Assembly (NCBI GenBank): GCA_045646385.1
Contig: JAZRKQ010000033.1
Coordinates: forward strand, 1 to 38,789
DNA length: 38,789 nucleotides
Reading direction: 5' to 3'
Source of the DNA: SIG455 sp045646385
Lineage (GTDB): Bacteria; Bacillota; Clostridia; UMGS1810
In this document: positions 8,090 to 16,491 of the stretch, piece after piece
Layout of the letters: each line of letters starts with the position of its first letter
How positions within the stretch are numbered: the first letter of the stretch is position 1
Notes under the pieces: generated by a model
What the model saw: the letters and a program-made list of their open reading frames with translations, nothing else
Database searches by the model: none
Told to the model about the DNA's origin: nothing
Made by a program: the position numbers and the translations under genes

Positions 8090-9063
8090 GAATTTTCGAT
8101 AAATTTACACAATATAGATGCCCAACCGCCACTATGTACTATTTTGCATATATCAAACCTGCTATTCTCTATAGCGGCAACCACATCATCAAGACGTTCG
8201 TCTATTATGCCCGAACATATGAACGTGCCGCCATCACGGATAAGTTTTTCGGCAGTAGGCAACAGTGCAATAATAACGTCTGCCACAATATTTGCCGCAA
8301 CAACGTCATATTTGCACACGTTCATTTTGTCAAACAATGTGCTGTCGCTTAAAATATCGCCGCTGTAAACAGTATATTTGCTACGGTCAATTCCGTTCAT
8401 GTCAAGATTTTCATAAGCAACATGAACGCAATTTTCGTCTATATCCACAGCGGTTGCGTGCTCAGCACCGAGTATGAGCGAGATTATAGAAAGTATTCCG
8501 CTTCCGCAACCGAGGTCAAGCATTTTTTCGCCGCATTGGATTGCACATTCAAGATGCGCAATGCACATCTGCGTACTATGGTGAGTACCCGTGCCAAACG
8601 TCATACCTGGGTTTACTTTAAAAACTTTTCTGTCGTCGAAATCTTTTGCATCTTCCCATTCGGGGCATATCAGCATTTTTTCACCAACGCATATAGGCTT
8701 AAAATACTTTTTCCAGTTGTTTGCCCAATCCTCTTCAAGCATAGACGTTGTTTCAACCTCTAAAGTTCCGTATATGCCATCTGCATCTGCCGTTTTAAGT
8801 TCAGCCATTGCCGATTTAATCTGCGCAAGTGAGTCAGCGGCATTTTCAGCCTCTACATACACTTTAACCTTTGTTACGCCCTGCTTGGATTTAACAAGTT
8901 CTTCGTCTACAAAATCCCAGTACTTTGTGTTGTTTTCCAAAAACTCTGTAAAATCCTTTTCGTCTTCTATTTCAAATCCGTTTATACCGATGTCCGAAAG
9001 TTTGTCACAAACAATATCAATACCATCGGTAGCAGTTAAAATACTTACCTGAATCCATTCCAT
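8086..9063 (-). CDS. prmA: Ribosomal protein L11 methyltransferase PrmA
   Basis: Methylates ribosomal protein L11 using SAM. 325 residues, slightly longer than many family members. The C-terminal half holds the class I methyltransferase core: FGTGTHHST near 155, DLGCGSGILSI near 183 and VAANIVADVI near 255, the NxV-type motif expected in PrmA. The N-terminal substrate-recognition domain is present. GGAGGA precedes the ATG, which begins 3 bases after the ABC exporter stop, so these genes are co-transcribed. Confidence 0.96.
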   Translation of the reverse strand: MEWIQVSILTATDGIDIVCDKLSDIGINGFEIEDEKDFTEFLENNTKYWDFVDEELVKSKQGVTKVKVYVEAENAADSLAQIKSAMAELKTADADGIYGTLEVETTSMLEEDWANNWKKYFKPICVGEKMLICPEWEDAKDFDDRKVFKVNPGMTFGTGTHHSTQMCIAHLECAIQCGEKMLDLGCGSGILSIISLILGAEHATAVDIDENCVHVAYENLDMNGIDRSKYTVYSGDILSDSTLFDKMNVCKYDVVAANIVADVIIALLPTAEKLIRDGGTFICSGIIDERLDDVVAAIENSRFDICKIVHSGGWASILCKFIENS

Positions 9064-9066
9064 ATA

Positions 9067-10821
9067 TTATTCCTCCGTTGTCAGCATATATAAATCATAG
9101 TAAATGCCTTTTTGTGCCATAAGTTCTTCGTGATTACCCTGCTCTGCAATGCCGTCTTCGGTGAGCACCAGTATGGTGTCTGCCTTGCGTATGGTAGAAA
9201 GACGGTGTGCAATAGTCAGCGTAGTTCTGCCTTTGGTCAAATCCTCAAGCGATTTCTGCACAAGGCGCTCACTCTCGTTATCGAGCGCGCTGGTGGCTTC
9301 GTCTAAAATGAGTATAGGCGGGTTTTTAAGGAACACTCTGGCAATGCTCAATCGCTGCTTCTGACCGCCTGAAAGTTTGACTCCCCTTTCGCCCACGTAG
9401 GTATCGTAACCGTTTGGAAGTGACGATATAAACTCGTGCGCACCGGCAAGTGCTGCGGCTTCTTCAACTTCTGCGCGAGTGGCATCGGGTCTGCCGTAGA
9501 GAATATTTTCGGCAATAGTGCCCGAGAACATATAAACGTCCTGCTGAACAACGCCTATCTGCCTGCGCAGAGAACTTTGTGTATAAGAGCGTATGTCTTT
9601 GCCGTCTATTAAAATAGCACCTCTTGTAACCTCGTAAAATCTGGGTATAAGACTGCACAGGGTGGTTTTACCGCCGCCCGACGGGCCGACCAATGCAACA
9701 TTTGCACCGTTTGGAATAGTTAAATTAACGTGATTGAGCACGTTCCCCTTTTCGGTTTCGTAACCGAATGTAACGTCTGCAAACTCAATATCGCCCTTGA
9801 CTTCGGTAAGTTCAACGGCATCGGGAGAGTCTTCAATGTCAACGGGGGTGTCCATAACCTCGGAAAAACGCTCAATGCCCGTCATACCCCTCTGGAACTG
9901 CTCCATAAACTCAACGATTCTGCGAATAGATGTAAGCAAAGTTGTAACGTAAAGCAGATACGCCATAAAATCGCCCGATGTAATCATTCCGCCACGCAGG
10001 AAAAATGCGCCTGCCACAACAACGGCTATATACATAATTCCGTCAAATAGCCTTGTTGTACTGTGGAAACTTGCCATGCAATGGTACATTCCGCGTTTGA
10101 TTTTAAGGAATTTCATATTACCTTTTTCAAACTTGCCTTTTTCAACATCTTCGTTGGCAAAAGATTTTACCACACGTACGCCGAGCAGACTGTCCTCTAC
10201 CTGAGAGTTAATCTCGCCCACCTGCACGCGTGATTCCTTGAACGCTTTTTTCATACGTCTGTTGAACTTGTACGAGAAAAAGAGCATCACGGGCAGAATT
10301 GAAAAAATGATAAGTGTAAGATAAATATTAAAAGACGATAAAACCGCAAATGAAACTATTATTTTAATTGTGGTTATAAAAATTTCTTCAGGGCCATGGT
10401 GGGCAAACTCTGTAACATCAAATAAGTCAGATGTTATACGTGACATTATCTGCCCTATTTTGGTGTTGTCGTAATACGAGTACGGAAGCCTTTGCAAATG
10501 CGCAAATAAATCCCTGCGCATATCGGTTTCAATCTGCGAGCCCATAATGTGCCCTACAGACTGCATATAATAACTTGCGGCAGTATCTATAACACGCAGA
10601 ACAAGGTATGCCCCACCGAGAAGCAAAATAGCAGTAACCGAAAGTGCCTCAATATTGTCCGCTGCCTGAGAGGTAATATAGCGCACAATAAGCGGCAGAA
10701 CAAGTTCGCATATAGTGGTAAGCGTTGCGCACGACAAATCTTTAAAAAGCGTAACACGATACTTTATAAAATACGGCAACACCCTGCGCAGCAGAGTGAT
10801 GTTTTTTCTTTTAGTTTTCAT
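9067..10821 (-). CDS. ABC transporter, fused permease and ATP-binding protein (MsbA/LmrA type)
   Basis: Half-size exporter of 584 residues that should work as a dimer. Residues 1-310 form six membrane segments with the exporter-type loops. The nucleotide-binding domain has Walker A GPSGGGKT near 378, signature LSGGQKQR near 485, Walker B ILILDEATSAL near 507 and the switch-histidine segment IAHRLST near 538. The substrate is not readable; lipids, peptides and drugs are all handled by this family. It heads the minus-strand operon with prmA and rsmE, an arrangement that does not reveal function. Confidence 0.93.
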   Translation of the reverse strand: MKTKRKNITLLRRVLPYFIKYRVTLFKDLSCATLTTICELVLPLIVRYITSQAADNIEALSVTAILLLGGAYLVLRVIDTAASYYMQSVGHIMGSQIETDMRRDLFAHLQRLPYSYYDNTKIGQIMSRITSDLFDVTEFAHHGPEEIFITTIKIIVSFAVLSSFNIYLTLIIFSILPVMLFFSYKFNRRMKKAFKESRVQVGEINSQVEDSLLGVRVVKSFANEDVEKGKFEKGNMKFLKIKRGMYHCMASFHSTTRLFDGIMYIAVVVAGAFFLRGGMITSGDFMAYLLYVTTLLTSIRRIVEFMEQFQRGMTGIERFSEVMDTPVDIEDSPDAVELTEVKGDIEFADVTFGYETEKGNVLNHVNLTIPNGANVALVGPSGGGKTTLCSLIPRFYEVTRGAILIDGKDIRSYTQSSLRRQIGVVQQDVYMFSGTIAENILYGRPDATRAEVEEAAALAGAHEFISSLPNGYDTYVGERGVKLSGGQKQRLSIARVFLKNPPILILDEATSALDNESERLVQKSLEDLTKGRTTLTIAHRLSTIRKADTILVLTEDGIAEQGNHEELMAQKGIYYDLYMLTTEE

Positions 10822-10853
10822 AATGCTTAGGCCTCACAATCATTCATAGAAAT

Positions 10854-10882
10854 ATTATACAACTTTATCACCTTAAAGTCAA
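10854..10882 (-). promoter_or_regulatory. Sigma-A-type promoter of the ABC-prmA-rsmE operon
   Basis: On the minus strand TTGACT (10882-10877), 17 bases, TATAAT (10859-10854). It diverges from the spoIIE promoter, and the Spo0A-type box lies about 12 bases upstream of its -35. Confidence 0.85.
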
Positions 10883-10893
10883 ATAAAGCAATT

Positions 10894-10900
10894 TGTCGAA
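10894..10900 (+). promoter_or_regulatory. Spo0A-binding site (0A box)
   Basis: TGTCGAA is an exact match to the 0A-box core and is preceded by TT, as in the longer consensus TTTGTCRAA. It lies 16 bases upstream of the spoIIE -35. Spo0A~P control of spoIIE is established in Bacillus; its operation here is inference. Confidence 0.65.
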
Positions 10901-10915
10901 AACATTTTAGACGGG

Positions 10916-10948
10916 TTGCTCATTAATTTACATATTTTTACATATACT
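10916..10948 (+). promoter_or_regulatory. Putative spoIIE promoter with wide spacer
   Basis: TTGCTC (10916-10921) and TATACT (10943-10948) are separated by 21 bases. Such over-wide spacing is known for Spo0A-activated sigma-A promoters of spoIIE and spoIIG in Bacillus. Leader length would be about 27 bases. Confidence 0.55.
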
Positions 10949-10981
10949 ATATGTTACTATCTTTTCAAGGAGTGATTGTAT

Positions 10982-13324
10982 ATGCAGAAAACGGCTTTGG
11001 TGCCAATACCGAAAATAAACTTAAAACGACTGAAAACAAGGTTACATATAGACAAAAAACCTGATATAAAAAGTGCAATATACTTTGGTATGTCGCTGGC
11101 TATGTCGTGTGCAAAGGTTATGGGCGGATTAACCCCGTTCGGCACGGCATTTTTTGCGTCTGTGTGCACGGCAAAAAATCTTATCCCTACCCTTGCGGGG
11201 GTGGCAGCAGGAAGTCTGATTGCACACCCGTCCGTGATTGCCATGTGCTATGTGCTTACGGCGGCAGCACTTGCATTTATAAACATACTGTGGGACAAGC
11301 CTTTTAAAACATCGGTAAAAGCCTCTGTTGCGGGAGCGCTTTTGTTTTTTGCAAAAACAGTTGCCTCGGTTAAAGGCGGACTTTTGGTGTATGATATGCT
11401 GATAAACTTTGCAGAATCGTTTTTGTGCGCGATAGGTGTTATTGCAACCGATAAAGCAATGCCAGTTATATTTTCGGCAAGGCGTCGAACGGTTTTAAGC
11501 AATGAAGAGGCTGTTGGAATTGTAGCCGTTTTTGCGGTAACTCTTTTAGCGTTTAATAATATCCCACCCATATTCGGCATCAAAATCGGCAACATACTTA
11601 GCATAACCGTAATCCTAATGCTTAATATGCACGTATCTGTACCGACAGGTGCGGTGGTCGGCATAGTGGCAGGTGCAGTAAACTGCATAGGCACATATAA
11701 TGCTGGCAGCGTTATTGGTGCGTATGCGTTTTCGTCGCTTATATCCTCACTTTTTAAGCGATACGGCAAAACAGGCGTCACATTAGGCTTTATATTTGCA
11801 AATGCAGTAATAACCGTAATTTTAAACGGCTCTACCGAAATTTTAATAAATGTTTATGAAATACTTATAGCCTCGGTACTTATGCTTGCAATGCCCAAAA
11901 GTTTTATAGATGCTGTTGCGCATATATCGGGCATAAGCACCTCATCGGTATATAGTGATAACGATAAAGTGCGCACCATATACAACGACCGCCTTACAAA
12001 AATTGCAGAATCATTAAATATTCTTTCCAAAAATGCACCAACAAAATCAAATGACGAGATTATGAAAATGGAAATAAATGCGCTTGTAAACAGAATGGGC
12101 GAGCGTTCGTGTGCTGACTGCAGTTTGCGTTACTGTTGCTGGCAGAAAAAAGGTTCTGAAACAAAAAAAGCAATACTTCAATTGCTATACGCCGCACAAA
12201 GTCATGGAAAAGCATATATAAACGATATTTTACCCGAATTTAAAAACAGATGCATACGTACAGAAAATCTTTTGCGTTCGTTCAACGACTCGTTTGAAGT
12301 ATACAGAACAAACCTGCTTTGGCAGAAGCGACTTGCCGACAGTAAAGCATTGGCGTGTATGCAGATGGGTAGCATTGCCAAAATACTTGATGATATGGCA
12401 ACAGAAAAACAAAGTGTGGCAGACGATGTTACACGCAGCCGTATACGCACCGCATTGGACGGGCAAGGGTTTACACCGAGCAATATAACTGCGTATTTTA
12501 AAGGTGACGGCAACATGATAATAGAACTTAAATTTGCCGCCGAAAAATACAGAGAGGATATGAAATACACTATTGCCCCGTGCCTGACGGATGCACTTGG
12601 TGTTAAGATAAGATTCAACGAAATCCACCGTGATATAAACCACGTACTGCTGACCTACAGTATGTGCGAGCGCTTCTGCCGTGCAACGGGTGCGGCAAGC
12701 ATTAAAAAACACGGCGAAAACGTGTGCGGCGACAGTTTTACATCGCTGAACCTTACAAACGGCACATACGTTGCCGCAATAAGCGACGGTATGGGCAGCG
12801 GAGAGGCAGCAGCGAGCGAAAGTAAAAATACAATAGATTTGCTTAAAAACTTTCTGAGTTGCGGATTTGACGTAATGCACGCAATACGCCTTATAAACTC
12901 GTCGCTGATGCTTACGGGAACAGAAGAGATTTTTTCTACAATAGATTTGTGCAGTATAAATATGCATACAGGGATTGCAGATTTTATTAAAATAGGCGGA
13001 GCATCAACGTATATTAAAACTGGAAACTCAGTTGAAAAATTGACCACTTCTTCCCTGCCGGCAGGAATTATAGAAGAAATCAAACCAAAGCATTTTTCTA
13101 AAAAAATAGAAAGCGACACCCTTATAGTGATGGTGTCCGACGGCGTGGAGGGCGCGTCAACAGATGACAAATGGCTTGAAAAGAGACTTAAAACAATGGA
13201 CACCGTAAATCCGCATATAATAGCAGATAAAGTTCTTGAACTTGCAGTTTACCATAGCGGGGGCAAAGCAAAAGATGATATGACGGTTATTGCCACACGT
13301 ATATGGGAGGAAAATAATGTATAA
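10982..13324 (+). CDS. spoIIE: Stage II sporulation protein E, membrane-bound PP2C-type phosphatase
   Basis: Dephosphorylates SpoIIAA in the forespore to release sigma-F, and takes part in polar septum formation. About 780 residues. Residues 30-320 form a cluster of about ten membrane segments. A Cys-containing middle region (CADCSLRYCCWQKK) follows. The C-terminal 220 residues are a PP2C/SpoIIE phosphatase domain with GDSFTSL near 585, ISDGMGSGEAA near 600 and VMVSDGVEGA near 720, giving the metal-binding aspartates. ATG 10982 is chosen over TTG 10976 because AAGGAGTG sits 7 bases before it. Its stop overlaps the start of the next gene. Confidence 0.95.
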   Translation: MQKTALVPIPKINLKRLKTRLHIDKKPDIKSAIYFGMSLAMSCAKVMGGLTPFGTAFFASVCTAKNLIPTLAGVAAGSLIAHPSVIAMCYVLTAAALAFINILWDKPFKTSVKASVAGALLFFAKTVASVKGGLLVYDMLINFAESFLCAIGVIATDKAMPVIFSARRRTVLSNEEAVGIVAVFAVTLLAFNNIPPIFGIKIGNILSITVILMLNMHVSVPTGAVVGIVAGAVNCIGTYNAGSVIGAYAFSSLISSLFKRYGKTGVTLGFIFANAVITVILNGSTEILINVYEILIASVLMLAMPKSFIDAVAHISGISTSSVYSDNDKVRTIYNDRLTKIAESLNILSKNAPTKSNDEIMKMEINALVNRMGERSCADCSLRYCCWQKKGSETKKAILQLLYAAQSHGKAYINDILPEFKNRCIRTENLLRSFNDSFEVYRTNLLWQKRLADSKALACMQMGSIAKILDDMATEKQSVADDVTRSRIRTALDGQGFTPSNITAYFKGDGNMIIELKFAAEKYREDMKYTIAPCLTDALGVKIRFNEIHRDINHVLLTYSMCERFCRATGAASIKKHGENVCGDSFTSLNLTNGTYVAAISDGMGSGEAAASESKNTIDLLKNFLSCGFDVMHAIRLINSSLMLTGTEEIFSTIDLCSINMHTGIADFIKIGGASTYIKTGNSVEKLTTSSLPAGIIEEIKPKHFSKKIESDTLIVMVSDGVEGASTDDKWLEKRLKTMDTVNPHIIADKVLELAVYHSGGKAKDDMTVIATRIWEENNV

Positions 13325-13628
13325 ATATTCTGATTTTGTTAATAATACCCATATAAGCAATCTTACAATGAATGGAGAGAAATCGATGACGGTTGACGAC
13401 CGCAAAAAAAATACATTTATAAATAAACTGCTTTTTGTGTTCAGACCGAAGCGGTCAACAGATATAGTGGCATATGCAGATAAGATTATAGACGACTATA
13501 CAGGTCTTACACTTCTGCGTACGCGCCGCCGCGACAGACGGCTTAAAAAACTCTCCATAGCGGTTTACACCGCATCGGTTGTGGTTTGCATAGGCATCTT
13601 GTGGTGCACCTTTAAAATATTTTTTTGA
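13317..13628 (+). CDS. Small basic protein with one C-terminal membrane segment
   Basis: 103 residues. The ATG at 13317 overlaps the last codons of spoIIE and has GGGAGG just upstream, pointing to translational coupling. A second candidate start at 13386 also has a GGAGAG site. The middle is very basic (RTRRRDRRLKKL) and is followed by one hydrophobic segment, AVYTASVVVCIGILWCTF, close to the C-terminus, so the bulk is probably cytosolic. I recognise no family. Co-expression with spoIIE hints at a sporulation link, which is inference from position. Confidence 0.65.
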   Translation: MYKYSDFVNNTHISNLTMNGEKSMTVDDRKKNTFINKLLFVFRPKRSTDIVAYADKIIDDYTGLTLLRTRRRDRRLKKLSIAVYTASVVVCIGILWCTFKIFF

Positions 13629-13633
13629 TACAG

Positions 13634-13676
13634 CAATGCTCCGTGTAAGTCCCCCGGCACGGAGCATTGTTGTTTT
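13634..13676 (+). terminator. Terminator of the spoIIE operon
   Basis: CAATGCTCCGTG (13634-13645), a 12-base loop, CACGGAGCATTG (13658-13669), then TTGTTTT. Confidence 0.9.
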
Positions 13677-13725
13677 CGCCTATTAAACGACAAAATTCCA
13701 AGAATGTTTGTTGCAAATTATGCTA

Positions 13726-13754
13726 TTGACTATTAGACGATTTTTTTGTATAAT
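13726..13754 (+). promoter_or_regulatory. Sigma-A-type promoter of guaB
   Basis: TTGACT (13726-13731), 17 bases, TATAAT (13749-13754). The leader is only about 20-25 bases, leaving no room for a guanine riboswitch. Confidence 0.88.
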
Positions 13755-13783
13755 ATATGGTAATAAACTTTTAATGAAAGGGC

Positions 13784-15253
13784 GTGTTTGTTATTACTCA
13801 CGATAAATTTGCATACGAGGGCCTTACCTTTGACGACGTGTTGCTGGTACCGCAGAAGTCGGATATAACTCCCGATATGGTAGACCTCAGCACACAACTT
13901 ACAAAAAAAATCAAACTGAATATTCCTCTTATGAGTTCTGCTATGGATACCGTTACAGAATCTGCGTTGGCTATAGCCATTGCCAGAGAGGGCGGCATAG
14001 GTATTATCCATAAGAATATGACTATCGAACAACAGGCGATTGAGGTTGATAAAGTTAAGCGTTCTGAACACGGCGTTATAGCAGACCCCTTTCATCTGTC
14101 ACCCGAGCACACTCTGCGTGATGCAGATGCGCTTATGGGCAAATACAAAATTTCAGGTGTGCCGATTGTAGAGAACGATAAACTCGTTGGCATTATCACA
14201 AACCGCGACCTGCGTTTTGAAACAGATTATTCCAGAGCCATTGGCGAGGTTATGACTAAAGATAACCTTATAACCGCCCCCGCAGGCACTACTATGGAAG
14301 AAGCACAGGAAATCCTGCGCAGACACAAAATTGAAAAACTGCCGATTGTAGATAAAGATTTTAAATTAAAAGGTTTAATCACCATTAAAGATATAGAAAA
14401 AAGCGTTAAGTACCCCAACGCCGCTAAAGACTCTAACGGCAGACTCCTCTGCGGTGCGGCTATAGGTGTTACTGCAGACGTGCTTGACCGTGCAAAGGCA
14501 TTGGTTGATGCTAAAGTAGACGTTTTAGTTCTCGACAGTGCTCACGGACATTCACAGAACATTATCAACTGCTTGAAGAAAGTTAAAGAAGCATTCCCAC
14601 AGGTTGACGTTATAGCAGGTAACATTGCTACTGCCGAGGCTGCAAAAGAACTTATTGAAGCAGGTGCAGACGCTATTAAAGTAGGTATCGGCCCAGGCTC
14701 TATCTGTACAACACGTGTTGTTGCAGGTGTGGGCGTTCCGCAGATAAGCGCTATTTACGAGGCTGCTCAGGTTGCTAAGGAATACGGTATCCCCGTTATA
14801 GGCGACGGCGGTGTTAAATTCAGCGGTGACCTCCCCAAAGCAGTTGCCGCAGGCGCAGACGTTATTATGATTGGCTCACTCCTTGCAGGTTGTGAAGAAA
14901 GCCCCGGCGAAGAGGAAATCTATCAGGGCAGACGTTTCAAAGTATATCGCGGTATGGGTTCACTTGCCGCTATGGAAAAAGGCAGTAAGGACAGATACTT
15001 CCAGACAGGCAGTAAAAAACTCGTTCCCGAGGGTGTTGAGGGACGTGTACCTTTCAAAGGTCCTCTTGCCGACACAGTATTCCAGTTAATCGGCGGATTG
15101 CGTTCAAGCATGGGTTACTGCGGTACACCTACAATTGCAGAACTAAAAGCAAAAGGCAAGTTCGTACGCATTACTGCAGCAGGTTTAAGAGAGAGCCACC
15201 CGCACGATATTTCAATCACTAAAGAGGCTCCAAACTACAGCACAAACGTATAA
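13784..15253 (+). CDS. guaB: Inosine-5'-monophosphate dehydrogenase
   Basis: Oxidises IMP to XMP with NAD, the committed step of GMP synthesis. 489 residues, normal length. The TIM barrel is interrupted at about residues 95-205 by two CBS domains. The catalytic loop GPGSICTTR is near residue 305 with the nucleophilic Cys. The flap and phosphate-binding parts (GDGGVKFSGD, YRGMGSLAAME) are present. Start choice is unclear: GTG 13784 follows GAAAGGG with very short spacing, and a few codons downstream would fit better but offer only an ATT. The gene is monocistronic between its own promoter and terminator. Confidence 0.97.
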   Translation: MFVITHDKFAYEGLTFDDVLLVPQKSDITPDMVDLSTQLTKKIKLNIPLMSSAMDTVTESALAIAIAREGGIGIIHKNMTIEQQAIEVDKVKRSEHGVIADPFHLSPEHTLRDADALMGKYKISGVPIVENDKLVGIITNRDLRFETDYSRAIGEVMTKDNLITAPAGTTMEEAQEILRRHKIEKLPIVDKDFKLKGLITIKDIEKSVKYPNAAKDSNGRLLCGAAIGVTADVLDRAKALVDAKVDVLVLDSAHGHSQNIINCLKKVKEAFPQVDVIAGNIATAEAAKELIEAGADAIKVGIGPGSICTTRVVAGVGVPQISAIYEAAQVAKEYGIPVIGDGGVKFSGDLPKAVAAGADVIMIGSLLAGCEESPGEEEIYQGRRFKVYRGMGSLAAMEKGSKDRYFQTGSKKLVPEGVEGRVPFKGPLADTVFQLIGGLRSSMGYCGTPTIAELKAKGKFVRITAAGLRESHPHDISITKEAPNYSTNV

Positions 15254-15267
15254 TATATAAAAAAATT

Positions 15268-15305
15268 AACACTCCCCATTCAAAATAATGGGGAGTGTTT
15301 TTTCC
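15268..15305 (+). terminator. Terminator after guaB
   Basis: A 13-bp stem AACACTCCCCATT (15268-15280) with its complement at 15287-15299, loop CAAAAT, followed by TTTTTT. It may also serve the convergent gene at 15309-15581. Confidence 0.93.
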
Positions 15306-15308
15306 AGC

Positions 15309-15581
15309 CTAAAAAAATCCTAATTCAAAAATCAAATTTATGTTGCCGTCTGTATATAAATCAATCATTTCTAAAAGTTCTATTCTGTCATCGGCGGTAA
15401 GTTTGCTGCCTAAAAAACGATATATATTCTCGTATGCGTGATGTATACTTATTGCCAAGATATCGAAATGTTCTTCATAGTCAAAATCTTCATTGTCAAT
15501 AATGCGTATTAGTGCTTCTTCCATATGCTCCATATCCCATTTTTCAAGGATTTCTCTTAAATTTTCTTTTGTAACTTCCAT
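15309..15581 (-). CDS. Small acidic protein of unknown function downstream of secDF
   Basis: About 90 residues, acidic and mainly helical (EVTKENLREILEKWDMEHMEEALIR split over the first third). No signal peptide or membrane segment is seen. ATG 15581 follows a GGGGGG run 8 bases upstream that is the 3' arm of the hairpin at 15588-15615. It lies downstream of secF on the same strand and may be a read-through or separately controlled gene. No family recognised. Confidence 0.6.
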   Translation of the reverse strand: MEVTKENLREILEKWDMEHMEEALIRIIDNEDFDYEEHFDILAISIHHAYENIYRFLGSKLTADDRIELLEMIDLYTDGNINLIFELGFF

Positions 15582-15587
15582 AATAAA

Positions 15588-15615
15588 TACCCCCCGCACA
15601 TAAGCACGGGGGGTA
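15588..15615 (-). terminator. GC-rich hairpin between secF and the small downstream gene
   Basis: TACCCCCCG (15588-15596) pairs with CGGGGGGTA (15607-15615) around a 10-base loop. On the minus strand it is followed by TATTTATT, so it is a weak terminator or attenuator. The arm next to the downstream gene is the only Shine-Dalgarno-like stretch before its ATG. Confidence 0.6.
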
Positions 15616-15633
15616 TAATAATTAAACGCTTAA

Positions 15634-16491
15634 TTATTTAACAGTTTTATTTCCTTTAAACAGTACCCAGAACTGACCTGCAATAAAGATTGAAGAATAG
15701 GTACCTGCTACAATACCGATAATAAGCGGAAGCGCAAAGTCTTTAATTGAGGGAACACCAAGGATATACACCATTACGATTGTAAGCAAAGTGGTAATAG
15801 ATGTATTGATTGAACGTCCCATAGACTGCCATACACTCTTATTAACAACATCGCCGAAAGTTTCTTTCTTTAAGAATCTTGTGTTTTCTCTGATTCTGTC
15901 GAAGATAACGATTGTTGCATTGATTGAGTAACCAAGTATTGTAAGGATAGCAGCAATGAAAGATGTGTTTACAGGGAACTGGAAGATAGCATAGATGGCA
16001 ATCATCATAAGCATATCGTGCACAAGTGCCAGCACCGCTGAAATACCCGAAAGAACTTCAAAACGGAATGTGATGTAGATAAGCATAAGTATTGCCGCAA
16101 TGCAGATTGAAAGTGCCGCATTTGCCCACAATTCCTGACCAACGCTTGCGCTTACATTATCTACTGACATAACTGTTGAATTTTCAAATTTTGCTTTGAG
16201 TGCGTCTGTAACTTTTGTACGGAGTTCTGTGTCGATTGCAGTTGTTTTAACAAGTGCTCCGTTATCGTCAGTTTTCTGTACGCTTGAAACGGTTACGCCC
16301 TCAACTGCGTCTACACATTCTCTGACAGCCGCTTCATCATAAGCAGTGCCGAGGTCTACGTAAATAGCAGTACCGCCGGTAAAATCGATATCTGTATTAA
16401 GTCCGTTAACGAAGAAGCAAACTGCACCGATTAATAAAATAATAATCGAAATTGCAAAGAATATTTTTCTGTGATTTACGATATTAAACAT
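15634..16491 (-). CDS. secF: Protein translocase subunit SecF
   Basis: Partner of SecD; uses the proton gradient to assist late steps of Sec export. About 285 residues. One N-terminal membrane segment is followed by an exported P1-type domain, and the C-terminal half has five membrane segments including TILGYSINATIVIFDRIREN, the SecF signature. ATG 16491 overlaps the secD stop (ATGTTTAA), with AAAGGGGGC as its binding site, so the two are translationally coupled. Confidence 0.96.
   Translation of the reverse strand: MFNIVNHRKIFFAISIIILLIGAVCFFVNGLNTDIDFTGGTAIYVDLGTAYDEAAVRECVDAVEGVTVSSVQKTDDNGALVKTTAIDTELRTKVTDALKAKFENSTVMSVDNVSASVGQELWANAALSICIAAILMLIYITFRFEVLSGISAVLALVHDMLMMIAIYAIFQFPVNTSFIAAILTILGYSINATIVIFDRIRENTRFLKKETFGDVVNKSVWQSMGRSINTSITTLLTIVMVYILGVPSIKDFALPLIIGIVAGTYSSIFIAGQFWVLFKGNKTVK

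Noticed and set aside
10901..10916. Second Spo0A box overlapping the spoIIE -35 region
   Set aside because: The best candidate there matches only about three of seven core positions.
12230..12967. 245-codon minus-strand frame inside spoIIE
   Set aside because: Cys/Val-rich antisense shadow of a well-supported gene, with no start signals.
13755..13783. Possible guanine riboswitch ahead of guaB
   Set aside because: The predicted leader is only 20-25 bases.
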